Below are positions 5,313-13,800 of a stretch of DNA of 64,000 nt, in pieces (position 1 is the stretch's first letter; every line of letters begins with the position of its first letter). This DNA is from a virus. Under the pieces are notes generated by a model. The model saw only the letters and a program-made list of their open reading frames with translations. It had not been told where the DNA came from and searched no databases. Where the stretch lies: positions 1 through 64,000 of IMG/VR virus record IMGVR_UViG_3300022745_000025. One strand, given 5' to 3'. A program made the position numbers and the translations under genes.

Positions 5313-6092
5313 ATGACGCCCACACAGACGAGCCTGATCCACTCCAACGGATCAACCGTGACCATGTCCAGCCTTGACCTACTGGAACTTGTAAACGCCG
5401 CTCGGTCGGAGTTCGATGAAAAGCCTGTACGGCACAACGATTTCGTTGCTCGGTGTAGGGATGAACTGGACGGCGAACCCTACGAAACTTTCGTAGAGTT
5501 GGCGAAGGGTCAAAGACCTTCGGTAGAGGCGCTACGTATGACGGCCGACCAATGCAAGTTGGTCGCCATGCGTGAGTCCAAAGGCGTCCGCAGGAGTGTG
5601 TTGAAGCGGCTGAATGGGCTGGAAGCTAGGGTTTCCGCACCCGTCGTCGATCAGCTACCTATTGAGGCTGCAGCCCGCACGTTCAATGCTTTGCATTCCG
5701 TAGGCATGACCATAGGCCTGCAGACAAACATGGCTGCAATCAGTGCGAACCAGGCAACGTTTCGGCTGACTGGCAGCAACATGCTTGAGTTGATTGGTCA
5801 CACGCACCTGGTGGCTGAAGTACAGGATCGGGCCTTGACGCCCACGAAGCTGGGCGACCCCTACGGTATGTCGGCCATCGCCTTCAACAAGTTGCTGGCC
5901 GCCAATGGAATGCAGACGAGGGTGGCCGGCGAATGGATGCCTACAGACGCAGCTGAAGGCTACTACCGGTACGAGGACACAGGCAAGGCGCATGGAGACG
6001 GCACACCAATCATGCAATTGAAGTGGTACAGCCGTGTAACGAAAGCAATCGGCCTGCAGGCTTACAACACCATGAACAAGGAAGCAGCATGA
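5313..6092 (+). CDS. Rha-family-like phage regulatory protein
   Basis: A 259-aa protein from the ATG at 5313, with GGAG nine bases upstream; the in-frame TTG at 5298 overlaps that SD. The N-terminal part resembles the Rha/antirepressor domain (LLELVNAARSEFDEKPVRHN, then MTADQCKLVAMRESKGVRRSV). The C-terminal part has an antirepressor-like feel (GYYRYEDTGKAH, LQLKWYSRV region). Such proteins control lysogenic or lytic choice in temperate phages, but the mechanism here is unknown. It is the first gene after promoter P1 and the structured leader, and is coupled by ATGA to the next gene. Confidence 0.6.
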   Translation: MTPTQTSLIHSNGSTVTMSSLDLLELVNAARSEFDEKPVRHNDFVARCRDELDGEPYETFVELAKGQRPSVEALRMTADQCKLVAMRESKGVRRSVLKRLNGLEARVSAPVVDQLPIEAAARTFNALHSVGMTIGLQTNMAAISANQATFRLTGSNMLELIGHTHLVAEVQDRALTPTKLGDPYGMSAIAFNKLLAANGMQTRVAGEWMPTDAAEGYYRYEDTGKAHGDGTPIMQLKWYSRVTKAIGLQAYNTMNKEAA

Positions 6093-6457
6093 ACTCTGTA
6101 AACCAAAAAGAATTCAACCACAGCAACGCCCTGCAAGACCTTGGTATCGACGTTCGATTGATCCTTGACGACACCGAGGCAGTGTTCCGCGCAGGGTCCG
6201 TGGCCCGGGCGATGGGATTCGCAGACCCAATCCTGCCCTTCATCGGGATGCACGAAAGGCATTTCGTTGTGTTCCGCGATGATGGGGCTTCTTTCAAGTC
6301 GAGTGACGTGTTCATCACTGAAGCAGTAGTGAGGGACTTGTACGGTCGAATCGTCGCGGAGGGTCGGAAATGCGTCAACTTTGACCCCTGGCTCGTGCAT
6401 CAAGCTGTCACATCCTTCTGCGATGAGTTGGCTGACGAGCGGGCGAAGGACTACTGA
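6089..6457 (+). CDS. Bro-N-like antirepressor fragment
   Basis: A 122-aa protein starting at the ATG whose ATGA overlaps the upstream stop. Residues about 18-50 (IDVRLILDDTEAVFRAGSVA, then RAMGFADP) resemble the N-terminal strand-helix of Bro-N/antirepressor domains (V-R-hydrophobic, acidic turn, F, then xxARxMGFxDP). It lacks the C-terminal domain of full-length antirepressors. It probably works with its coupled Rha-like neighbour. Similarity is by motif only. Confidence 0.5.
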   Translation: MNSVNQKEFNHSNALQDLGIDVRLILDDTEAVFRAGSVARAMGFADPILPFIGMHERHFVVFRDDGASFKSSDVFITEAVVRDLYGRIVAEGRKCVNFDPWLVHQAVTSFCDELADERAKDY

Positions 6458-6876
6458 TGGCCTTCATCTCCAACTCACAAGCACGCGGCGACGTCATCGA
6501 TGTCAATCCCGAAGTCCAACTGGACAACTTCAGCCTTCACGACTTGCTGAAATTGAAGGCAGATATCGAGCGGCGCCTGCCAGCCCGCACTTTGCGTGAC
6601 ATCTCCATGGAGCGAGAACTGCTGTTGCAGTGGATGGCCTCTCAGGAGCTGCAGAACCAAGTGCTGCAGGACGAGGCAACCCCCGCCAATCAGCGTGCAC
6701 AGGTTGCCAATTCCACGGCCGGCATCCTTCAACAACTGGCAAAACTCCAGATTGAGGTCCATACCTCGGAGCGCCTGAAAAAGATCGAAATGATCCTGAT
6801 CGAGTGCCTGGGGACGCTGCCGATGGAGGTCCAAGAGAAGTTTTTGAGCGCCTACGCAGAGGCTTTGGAGAGCTGA
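6457..6876 (+). CDS. Putative terminase small subunit
   Basis: A 139-aa helical protein whose ATG overlaps the upstream TGA by one base. Residues 25-45 (SLHDLLKLKADIERRL) start a helical bundle, followed by RELLLQWMASQELQNQVL and a C-terminal helix. Position is the main argument: it is the last gene before the HNH gene and the large terminase. The HTH protein at 4694 is a competing TerS candidate. No ATPase motif is present. Confidence 0.5.
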   Translation: MAFISNSQARGDVIDVNPEVQLDNFSLHDLLKLKADIERRLPARTLRDISMERELLLQWMASQELQNQVLQDEATPANQRAQVANSTAGILQQLAKLQIEVHTSERLKKIEMILIECLGTLPMEVQEKFLSAYAEALES

Positions 6877-6888
6877 ATTCCGATGTGG

Positions 6889-6917
6889 TTGACTTTCTGC
6901 AGAAAGTATTCCAGTCT
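6889..6917 (+). promoter_or_regulatory. CAGTCT-type phage promoter P2
   Basis: TTGACT (6889-6894), 17 bp, CAGTCT (6912-6917) within TTCCAGTCTGGAG. The spacer contains the palindrome TTTCTGCAGAAAG. It lies 13 bp past the stop of the preceding gene and about 55 bp before structured leader B. Confidence 0.7.
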
Positions 6918-6971
6918 GGAGCAACACATCTGACAGGTGTGGGCCCGTTGACAGCGGGTAGTTGACAGTCA

Positions 6972-7048
6972 GCCTTGGAAAGCCACCTGCCCGGAACTGT
7001 CCCGGGTCTGTCACGCCGGTTTGCGCCGGTGAGGTGGTTTTCCAAGGC
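6972..7048 (+). ncRNA. Three-way-junction leader RNA (copy B)
   Basis: The outer stem is 6972-6988 with 7032-7048: 17 consecutive pairs counting one G-U. Inside are CCCGG/CCGGG (6990-6994/7002-7006) and CAC(g)CCGG/CCGGTG (7012-7019/7026-7031). The primary sequence differs almost completely from copy A while the plan and placement (after promoter, before SD) are the same. AAGAGGAAA and the ATG at 7072 follow. Confidence 0.6.
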
Positions 7049-7071
7049 TCGAAAACAAGAGGAAATGCGCT

Positions 7072-8505
7072 ATGGACGCACCCAACGAGCAAGAGCAGAC
7101 GTGCGTCTGCTGCGGTCAAACCAAACCCCTTGGTCTATTCGGATCCTACTTTGCTAAGGGCGTACGTAAGTACAAGCTCAAGTGCAAAGAATGTCTGATG
7201 GCGTACCAACGGGAGTACATGGCCAAGAAGCGTGCCGTAAGGGACGCCGAGAAGCCAAAAAAGCCACCAGTCCGCCTCTATGACGCTCATGGGAACGTGA
7301 CGGATAAGTTGTGCAAGGGGTGTGGGCAGTACAAGCCGCTTGCAGAGTTCAACGCCAACTCACGCAGCGCGGACAAGCGCACAAGTTACTGCAGCGAGTG
7401 TGACAAGGAGAAGGCCAGGCAGTGGCGGTTGGCCAATGTCGAACGCTCACGTGCCTCTGTTAAGGCGTACCAGGCGGCACACAAAGACGAGGTGAAGGCG
7501 CGCAAAGATGCTTGGCGCACGGAGAACAAGGAACACCTTCGAGCCTGGCGTCGGGCCCACTACGAAAAGAACAAGGAGGTGATCCGTCAGTACATGCGTG
7601 AGTGGGCGCAGAGGAACCCCGGTAAGGTGGCCGACGCACGTGAGCGCCAGCGAATTAAGTACCAGGCGCGGGTGGAGGCTGATCGACAAATGGCCACCAT
7701 CATGGATGTACCCCTGCCGGAGTGGCGCAGATCTGAGCTTCAACCGCATTGGGATGCTCAAAAAGTGCGGTGGGAATTGGACTACCAAAATACGTGGCGC
7801 AAGGCAAATCCGGATAAAGTTCGCGCAAGCATGCTTCGCTGCAGGGAAGGGCGTATTGACGAACTTCGGGCGAAATGGAGGGAGAAGGCCGCAGCTTGGC
7901 GGGCTACGCCGGAAGGCAAGAAGAAGAACCGAGAGAGGGCGGCCAAATGGCGGCTGGAGAACCCCGATAAGTACAGGGAAGGATACCAGTCGTACTACCG
8001 CACCAACACTGAGAAAGTTGCCTTGAGTAAGCGCCGGTGGGTAGAGCAGAACTGGGAGCACAGCAGGAACCAACAACGCGAGTACCGCAGCAAGCCCGGC
8101 GTGGCAGAGCGTCGACAGCGCCTGCACGCGCAGTGGGCTGCCAAAAACATGGAGCGCATCAAGCATCACCGCATGAGGCGGCGTGGTCGTCGTCTGCCGT
8201 GGGTGTCTCAACTGGACTTATTGCCCGCCTACTGGGAAGCTAGACGACTGTCTCGCAAAACAGGCATCAAGCACGAGGTGGACCACATATACCCTCTGCT
8301 TTCGGAGTACGTATGCGGTCTGGATGTTCCCGCCAATCAGCGGGTCATCACACAGTACGAGAACAGGTCGAAGGGCAACAAGATACTGGATTGCCTGCTG
8401 CCAGAGATGTGCGACGTCGCTCCGTGGCACGTCCACGTAACGGCAGAGGAGCAACAACAGGTGCCGCTGCACGCAGACACTTTGAAACGGACTACCTATG
8501 CTTGA
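7072..8505 (+). CDS. HNH endonuclease with zinc ribbons and Trp/Arg repeats
   Basis: A 477-aa protein. Two N-terminal zinc ribbons (CVCCGQTK...CKEC at about 11-43; CKGCGQYK...CSEC at about 83-110) are followed by some 250 residues of degenerate repeats of the AxWRxxNxExxR type, very rich in Arg, Lys and Trp. The C-terminal HNH-like domain reads HEVDHIYPLLSEYVCGLD, with a downstream NQRVITQYENRSKGNK. HNH proteins next to terminase genes assist DNA packaging in cos phages such as HK97; a role here is inferred from the location just before TerL, which it overlaps by 8 bp. It has its own promoter and structured leader. Confidence 0.7.
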   Translation: MDAPNEQEQTCVCCGQTKPLGLFGSYFAKGVRKYKLKCKECLMAYQREYMAKKRAVRDAEKPKKPPVRLYDAHGNVTDKLCKGCGQYKPLAEFNANSRSADKRTSYCSECDKEKARQWRLANVERSRASVKAYQAAHKDEVKARKDAWRTENKEHLRAWRRAHYEKNKEVIRQYMREWAQRNPGKVADARERQRIKYQARVEADRQMATIMDVPLPEWRRSELQPHWDAQKVRWELDYQNTWRKANPDKVRASMLRCREGRIDELRAKWREKAAAWRATPEGKKKNRERAAKWRLENPDKYREGYQSYYRTNTEKVALSKRRWVEQNWEHSRNQQREYRSKPGVAERRQRLHAQWAAKNMERIKHHRMRRRGRRLPWVSQLDLLPAYWEARRLSRKTGIKHEVDHIYPLLSEYVCGLDVPANQRVITQYENRSKGNKILDCLLPEMCDVAPWHVHVTAEEQQQVPLHADTLKRTTYA

Positions 8506-10189
8506 TCCAATCTCTCACCACCACCTTCAGCGCCTCAAAACGGCGACCACAGACCGAGTCAGCCGCACTCAACTGAGTCACTGGATTGCACGCGAGACGA
8601 CCCTGAATGGACGCCCGTACAGCTTCAAGACGCACTGGTACCAGGAAAAGCTCCTGAATGACCCATCCACCGACATCGCCATTGTCAAACCGGCACAAAT
8701 TGGTGCTAGTGAGTTGTCAATGCGTTGGATCTTGGCGCTTGTGATGACTACGCCGGAGGCGATGAGGGTGGGGTACACCTTCCCAACCTACACGGCAGCC
8801 ACCAATTTCGCCCGCACCCGCTTTTCCAACATCATTGAGGGTTGTCAGGCGGCCAAGGCGGCGATGAACACCAGTGACATCGATACCGTCGACCTGAAGA
8901 CGTTCGGAGAGAATCGAGAGATTCACTTTCGAGGAGCTGCGGTGGGAAACGCCGCCATTTCCACGACTCTTGACCTGCTAGTGCATGATGAGCTTAGTTT
9001 TAGTGCTCCTGAAATTATAGCAGCTTACACCAGTCGAACTCAGGCGTCGAAGCACAAAGGTCGCATCGTGTTCTCCACACCAACGTGGCCGGGGGACAGT
9101 ATCACAACAGAGCTGGCCAGCTCGCGTCGGAACATGCTGATGTGCCGCTGCCAGCATTGCAACAACGTGTTCTACCCGAATTACTGGCAGCACGTGAAGA
9201 TCCCCGGCTACGACAAGGACTTATCCGAGATCACCAAGGACAACCTCCACAAGATCCGGTGGCAAGAGGCTGCGCTGCTGTGCCCGTCGTGCGGGAAGCC
9301 GGCGGACTTGGAGAAGGAACACCGGGAATGGGTGATTGAGAACCCCGGCGAGAACCACACCACGTCCGGGTACAAGTTGAGCCCGTTCGACCTACCGGCT
9401 ATTGTCACCCCGTCGAGCCTGATCAAGGGTTACACGAACTACGGTAACAAGACCCTTTTCCAGCAATTCGCCCTTGGGGAACCTGCGGAGGACAAGGAGC
9501 AGGGGTACACCGAGGAGGAGCTGGAGGCCGCAGGTGTTCAGTTGGCGCAAAGCCCGTTCCGACAGCACTTCTTAGGCTTAGACCTTGGTCTATACTGTCA
9601 CGCCATGGTCGGCGGCCTGGATCACGAAGGTCGGCTTGGTGTGGTACACATGGAGAGGATACACCTGAGCAACGTTCGGGAGCGCTTGTCGGCCTTGACG
9701 GCGGAGTACCGGATCGTGCTACACGTGTCAGACCAGCAGCCGTACGTCGACCTCATCATGAGTCTGACAGATGAGTACCCAAACCTGTACGGCGGTATGT
9801 TCGTGACAAAGCAGGGCCTTGATTTGTTTGAGGTCCGGGTCAGAGAAGATAACCCCGACAAAGCCCAACTCAACGTCAGGCAGGTTTCACTCAACCGCGA
9901 CGCTCTATTGGACAAGTTGCTTGCAGAGATGCGCTTGGGGAACATCTGGGTGCGCAAAACGGACGAGTGGCCGATCTTCAAGGCCCACATGCAAGACATG
10001 AAGCGGGCGAGCGCCACCCTAAGGAACGGCGAGTTCAAGTCATCCTGGGTCAAGTCGGCCAAAGGCAACGACCACTATACGTTCTCCCTGCTTTTCCTCT
10101 ATGTTGCCGCCCAGATGCGCGGATTGGCGTCCTTCAACCTGCCTTCGGTGCCGGGCGTCATGAAATTCAAGTTGAAAACAAGCGTGTAG
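8498..10189 (+). CDS. terL: Terminase large subunit (GpA-like)
   Basis: A 563-aa packaging motor. The ATPase part has a deviant Walker A (VKPAQIGASE, about 63-72) and Walker B LLVHDEL with D164/E165. A zinc site (CRCQHC at about 216-221; CPSC near 265) is typical of lambda gpA-type terminases. The nuclease domain begins near 363 with LGLDLGLYCHAM. The protein cuts concatemers and drives DNA into the prohead. The GpA type and the neighbouring HNH gene are consistent with cohesive-end packaging, but the cos site was not found. The ATG overlaps the HNH gene by 8 bp. The stop TAG forms the start of promoter P3. Confidence 0.9.
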   Translation: MLDPISHHHLQRLKTATTDRVSRTQLSHWIARETTLNGRPYSFKTHWYQEKLLNDPSTDIAIVKPAQIGASELSMRWILALVMTTPEAMRVGYTFPTYTAATNFARTRFSNIIEGCQAAKAAMNTSDIDTVDLKTFGENREIHFRGAAVGNAAISTTLDLLVHDELSFSAPEIIAAYTSRTQASKHKGRIVFSTPTWPGDSITTELASSRRNMLMCRCQHCNNVFYPNYWQHVKIPGYDKDLSEITKDNLHKIRWQEAALLCPSCGKPADLEKEHREWVIENPGENHTTSGYKLSPFDLPAIVTPSSLIKGYTNYGNKTLFQQFALGEPAEDKEQGYTEEELEAAGVQLAQSPFRQHFLGLDLGLYCHAMVGGLDHEGRLGVVHMERIHLSNVRERLSALTAEYRIVLHVSDQQPYVDLIMSLTDEYPNLYGGMFVTKQGLDLFEVRVREDNPDKAQLNVRQVSLNRDALLDKLLAEMRLGNIWVRKTDEWPIFKAHMQDMKRASATLRNGEFKSSWVKSAKGNDHYTFSLLFLYVAAQMRGLASFNLPSVPGVMKFKLKTSV

Positions 10190-10223
10190 GGGGATTGACT
10201 TTCGCCCATGACCCTTCCAGTCT
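10187..10223 (+). promoter_or_regulatory. CAGTCT-type phage promoter P3
   Basis: The TAG stop of TerL runs into TAGGGGGATTGACT; TTGACT is 10195-10200, then 17 bp, then CAGTCT (10218-10223). GCCCAT/ATGGGC flank the CAGTCT core. The portal ATG is at 10233. Confidence 0.7.
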
Positions 10224-10232
10224 GGATCGGAA

Positions 10233-11768
10233 ATGGGCATCCTCAACACCGTCTTCGGCTATTTTCTGCCTGAAAAACAGGCAGCAACGCAGCTTCCCAA
10301 CTTTGAACCGCCCAAGGTCAAGCCGGGAAGCAGTGCTTTGCCGTCCAGCGTCAAGCGTTCCAGCACACGCGGGACGTCCAAGCTCCAAGAGACGGACCGA
10401 CGGGTAGCCACAACGGACCTGCTGTCGTTGCGCAGCGGTACGTCCACCAAAAAGGTCGTTCATGACCTGGCGACGGTCACTCCGGACTTGTCGGCCTCGA
10501 TCAACGCCTACTTGCGCTTGGCGGTGACGCCGGAGTTCACGGCGATTGCCCGCAATCAGGATGGCACGGCCAACCCCGAGGCGACAGCGGCGTTGCAGCA
10601 GGTGTTGAACCGGTTCAACAGCCTCCAAGACTACGTTCAGGGGTTCAGCGAGATTCGCTCTGTGCACTCCGTGGCGGAGGCCATGGTCAAGGAATTGCGC
10701 ATGTACGGCTCCTGCTCGATGGAGTTGGTGCTGGACAAGGCGCGTCTGCCCTACAAGTTGCAGCCGATTTCGACCACGCAGATTGGTTGGAAGGACGACG
10801 GGAAGCAGGTCTTCCCCTTCCAGAAGCCCGCCAGCGGCGATGACATCGATCTGGACATTCCGACGTTCTTCTATGAGGAGTTGGACAGCGACCTGACCAA
10901 CGCGTTCTCTGTCAGCCCCATGGAAGCGGCTGTTCAGGCGACCTTGGCCGACCAAGAATTCACGAACGACATCCGGCGCGTGATCAAGCGGGCGCTGCAC
11001 CCGCGGATGACGGGCTCGATTGACTTTGAGCAGTTCCGCAAGAGCCTGCCTCCGGACGTTTCGGCGGACCCGAAGGCGTTTCAGGAGTACCAGAACCAAT
11101 TCCTGACGGCCATTCAGGATCAGGTGAACGGGCTGGAGCCCGACGACGTACTGGTGTTCTTCAACACACTGCAGTTTGAGTACCTGTCTCGCGGCAACGA
11201 GTCGCTGGAGCGGGAGTACAGCACGCTGCAGAACATCCTGAACTCCAAGATGGCGGCCGGCGCGAAGGTGCCCGGGGCGGTTTTGGGTCATGGGGCGGGC
11301 AGCCAGAACATCGCGTCGACGGAGTCCGCGCTGTTCGTGAAGTACGCGCTGGGCACGCAGCTGCATGTCAACAGCATCCTTTCTCGGGCGCTGACGATGG
11401 CGGTGCGCCTGTTGGGTCACGATGCCTATGTTGAGTTCGCCTTCCAGAAGCCGGATTTGCGCCCTGACATCGAGCTCGAAGCCTTCAAGACCATGAAGCA
11501 GGAGCGCACGCTGGAGTTGTTGTCGCTGGGCTTGATCAGCGACGAAGAGGCGTCCATCACATTGACGGGCAAGTTGCCGCCGAAGGGCGCCCAGAAGCTC
11601 TCCGGCACAGGCTTCAAGGGCAAGTCTGCAGGCGGCGACATCAACGCCAACCCCTACAGCACCACCGGCAGCCCGGGAAGCAGCCAGTCCACCAAGGACA
11701 AGGCCAACGCGCCGGATACACCCACTCAAAGCAAGGGCCCGGCAGCGTCGTTGGTCCGCGTGATCTAA
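10233..11768 (+). CDS. Portal protein
   Basis: A 511-aa protein forming the dodecameric DNA channel at the capsid vertex. The order TerL, portal, S49 protease/scaffold, decoration, capsid identifies it. It has an N-terminal basic linker (PSSVKRSSTRGTSKL), a helical core, and a low-complexity Gly/Ser C-terminal tail (SAGGDINANPYSTTGSPGSS) typical of portals. Central helices include FAFQKPDLRPDIELEAFK. The usual length for siphovirus portals is 450-530 aa. The ATG lies only 10 bp past promoter P3, with GGAAATGGGC as a weak SD context. Confidence 0.85.
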   Translation: MGILNTVFGYFLPEKQAATQLPNFEPPKVKPGSSALPSSVKRSSTRGTSKLQETDRRVATTDLLSLRSGTSTKKVVHDLATVTPDLSASINAYLRLAVTPEFTAIARNQDGTANPEATAALQQVLNRFNSLQDYVQGFSEIRSVHSVAEAMVKELRMYGSCSMELVLDKARLPYKLQPISTTQIGWKDDGKQVFPFQKPASGDDIDLDIPTFFYEELDSDLTNAFSVSPMEAAVQATLADQEFTNDIRRVIKRALHPRMTGSIDFEQFRKSLPPDVSADPKAFQEYQNQFLTAIQDQVNGLEPDDVLVFFNTLQFEYLSRGNESLEREYSTLQNILNSKMAAGAKVPGAVLGHGAGSQNIASTESALFVKYALGTQLHVNSILSRALTMAVRLLGHDAYVEFAFQKPDLRPDIELEAFKTMKQERTLELLSLGLISDEEASITLTGKLPPKGAQKLSGTGFKGKSAGGDINANPYSTTGSPGSSQSTKDKANAPDTPTQSKGPAASLVRVI

Positions 11769-11777
11769 GGAGAGACG

Positions 11778-13262
11778 ATGGCCATCGAGATCGACAAGTA
11801 CTGGGCGAGCACCGAAGAGACCCTGAACCAGCACATGCTGAATTTGGCTGTGACCATGAAGCATGGCTACCAGCCCGGTTCGCAGGCGCAGCAAGAGGAC
11901 AAGTCCCGGCTGCTGGATGTGCAAGGCAGCGTAGGCGTCATCAGCATCCGCGGTGCCCTGACCAACCGCGACGCTGGTTACGGCTCCTACGAGACAACCT
12001 ACCCCGAAATCCGCCAAGCCCTCATCCAGGCGGCCGCTGACCCGGCGGTCAAGGCTGTGGTGATGGACATCAGCTCCGGCGGTGGCTCGGTGGCGGGCGT
12101 CAGCGACACCGGCAAGTTGATCCGGACGGTTGACGGCATCAAGCCGGTCTACGCTTTCTCCGACTCGATGATGGCTTCGGCTGCGTACTGGTTGGGCTCG
12201 TCAGCCCGCAAGGTTTACGCCTCCGAGATGGCCGAGGTGGGGTCCATTGGCGTGATCACGACCCACATGTCCATGCACCGCCTGTACACCGAGATGGGCA
12301 TTGACCCCACGGTGATCCGCGCCGGTGAGTACAAGGCTTTGGGACACCCTATGGAGCCCTTGTCCGACAAGGCCAAGGCGACGATTCAGGGCCAGCTGGA
12401 CCAGATGTACGGCATGTTTGCCGGCTACGTCGCCGAGCGACGCGGTATGAACATCGACACGTTCAACAAGACGGCCGGCGAGGGTCGCGTGTTCATCGGT
12501 GCCAAGGGAGTTGAGGCCGGCCTGCTGGATGGCGTGACGAGCTTCGACAAGCTGATCTCCCGCGTGGAATCCGATATCCAACCTGAGCCACGGAACGCGT
12601 TTACGCGCATGTCTGCGCCCCAAAACGCCGTTGCACAAGCCTCTGCAGAAATTTTTGCAGCAGGGGGGATTGCTTTTTCTCAAAACCCTCTCCAGTCTGG
12701 ATCGAACGTCATTCAAGGTACCACCATGAAGAAAGCCCTCACTGAACAGCAATTGGCCGCACTGGCCGAAGGCGCCGGTGCAGCCGTAGAGGCTTCCATC
12801 GAGCAGCCTGAGCAAGCAGCTGCCCCCGCAGCGGAAGCCTCTCAAGCCGAACCGGAAGCCGCACAGGCGCCCGAAGCCGCCGCCGCCGCTCCCGAAACAT
12901 CCATCGTCCAAGTCCTGCAGGCGCAGTTGCAAGCCTCTCAGGACAAGGTCATCGAGCTGTCCGTCGAGATGAAGTCTATGAAGGCTGAGCTCGAGGGCGC
13001 CAAGAACGCAAACGCAGGTCTGCGCTCCATTGCACAGGCCAGCATTGACCGCATGAAAGTGGCTCTGGGCATGCCCGGTGGCGTGGCCGCAGCCAACGAC
13101 GAGGCCTTGTTGGCCGAGCACGGCACTCTGCGCTCGACTTTCGAGGCCAAGTTCAAGTCTGGCGGTGTTGCAGCGGTTTCCGCTGCAGCGCCTCAGGAAG
13201 GGGCAGTCTCGCAGCCGGATCCGGCTCGTCAGGCCCGTATTCAAGCGACTCGCCTCAAGTAA
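11778..13262 (+). CDS. S49-type prohead protease fused to scaffold
   Basis: A 494-aa protein like lambda gpC/Nu3. The N-terminal 1-280 is an SppA/S49 serine protease with nucleophile Ser134 (DSMMASAAYW) and general base Lys186 (RAGEYKALG). Residues from about 317 are the scaffold: an Ala/Glu/Pro-rich stretch, a coiled coil (VIELSVEMKSMKAELEGAKN) and a variable tail. The protease cuts scaffold and capsid N-termini during head maturation. AAGGAG lies before the ATG. Promoter P4 lies inside the coding sequence and the scaffold can start separately at 12726. Confidence 0.88.
   Translation: MAIEIDKYWASTEETLNQHMLNLAVTMKHGYQPGSQAQQEDKSRLLDVQGSVGVISIRGALTNRDAGYGSYETTYPEIRQALIQAAADPAVKAVVMDISSGGGSVAGVSDTGKLIRTVDGIKPVYAFSDSMMASAAYWLGSSARKVYASEMAEVGSIGVITTHMSMHRLYTEMGIDPTVIRAGEYKALGHPMEPLSDKAKATIQGQLDQMYGMFAGYVAERRGMNIDTFNKTAGEGRVFIGAKGVEAGLLDGVTSFDKLISRVESDIQPEPRNAFTRMSAPQNAVAQASAEIFAAGGIAFSQNPLQSGSNVIQGTTMKKALTEQQLAALAEGAGAAVEASIEQPEQAAAPAAEASQAEPEAAQAPEAAAAAPETSIVQVLQAQLQASQDKVIELSVEMKSMKAELEGAKNANAGLRSIAQASIDRMKVALGMPGGVAAANDEALLAEHGTLRSTFEAKFKSGGVAAVSAAAPQEGAVSQPDPARQARIQATRLK
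12663..12698 (+). promoter_or_regulatory. Internal CAGTCT-type promoter P4
   Basis: GGGGGGATTGCTT (TTGCTT at 12670-12675), 17 bp, CAGTCT (12693-12698), embedded in-frame in the protease-scaffold gene and 27 bp before the internal scaffold ATG. The sequence satisfies both coding and promoter constraints. Confidence 0.65.
12726..13262 (+). CDS. Internal-start scaffold protein
   Basis: A 178-aa product in the same frame as the protease C-terminus, starting MKKALTEQQL. Support: promoter P4 ends 27 bp upstream, AAGG precedes the ATG, and lambda Nu3 and related scaffolds are made this way. The chain is Ala-, Glu- and Gln-rich with a heptad stretch, as expected for a scaffold that is needed in large excess over the protease. 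It directs capsid assembly and is removed by proteolysis. Confidence 0.75.
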   Translation: MKKALTEQQLAALAEGAGAAVEASIEQPEQAAAPAAEASQAEPEAAQAPEAAAAAPETSIVQVLQAQLQASQDKVIELSVEMKSMKAELEGAKNANAGLRSIAQASIDRMKVALGMPGGVAAANDEALLAEHGTLRSTFEAKFKSGGVAAVSAAAPQEGAVSQPDPARQARIQATRLK

Positions 13263-13275
13263 GGAGTAACTCACC

Positions 13276-13758
13276 ATGGCGAAATTCAAGTTCGGACCCT
13301 TGGTCGATTCGACCGAAGTCATCACTGCCCGTACCGCTGACGGTACTGGCGCATCCAACCAACTGCTGGACGCCGACACCGGCAAGTTCCTGAAGCTCAA
13401 AGGCGACAGCCAGTACGGTCTGTGCGCTGTGGGCGACGAGATCGAGGGCGTGTTGGTAGCCGCCAACTATCCCGCTCCCGCCGACGGCTACAACCTCGGC
13501 TCTGTGGCAGTTGAAGGACGCGTTCGCGTGACTCTGGACGGTCTGCAGGCTACGCCCGGCACCGGTGTGATCGCTGTTGGCGACTACGTTGTGTGTGGCA
13601 CCGTTGTCGCACGCGGCACCGCTCTGGGCACCGGTGTGTACCCCAAGGTCTGCAAGGCTACTGCCGCTGGCAACACCTTGAACTTCAAGTGGCGCGTGGT
13701 GTCTCTGGATGGCACGACCGCAGTGGGTCAAACCGCTGTGATCGAGTCCCTCTGCTGA
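13276..13758 (+). CDS. Head decoration protein
   Basis: A 160-aa beta-rich protein (MAKFKFGPLVDSTEV...) between the scaffold and the major capsid gene, the standard place of a decoration (lambda gpD-type) protein. Features include repeated Gly/Val strands (GVIAVGDYVVCGTVV) and LKLKGDSQYGLCAVGDEIEGV, matching DUF2190-like capsid-stabilising proteins. It probably sits on the capsid surface. The SD AAGGAG is 6-8 bp before the ATG. Confidence 0.75.
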   Translation: MAKFKFGPLVDSTEVITARTADGTGASNQLLDADTGKFLKLKGDSQYGLCAVGDEIEGVLVAANYPAPADGYNLGSVAVEGRVRVTLDGLQATPGTGVIAVGDYVVCGTVVARGTALGTGVYPKVCKATAAGNTLNFKWRVVSLDGTTAVGQTAVIESLC

Positions 13759-13800
13759 TCAGCGGCGCAGCTCAACAACAAGAACAACAGGAGTAACTCC

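Noticed and set aside
10167-12017. Long antisense frames over head genes (e.g. 616 codons at 10167-12017)
   Set aside because: Opposite to well-identified portal and protease genes, Arg/Leu/Val-rich shadow composition, no SD.
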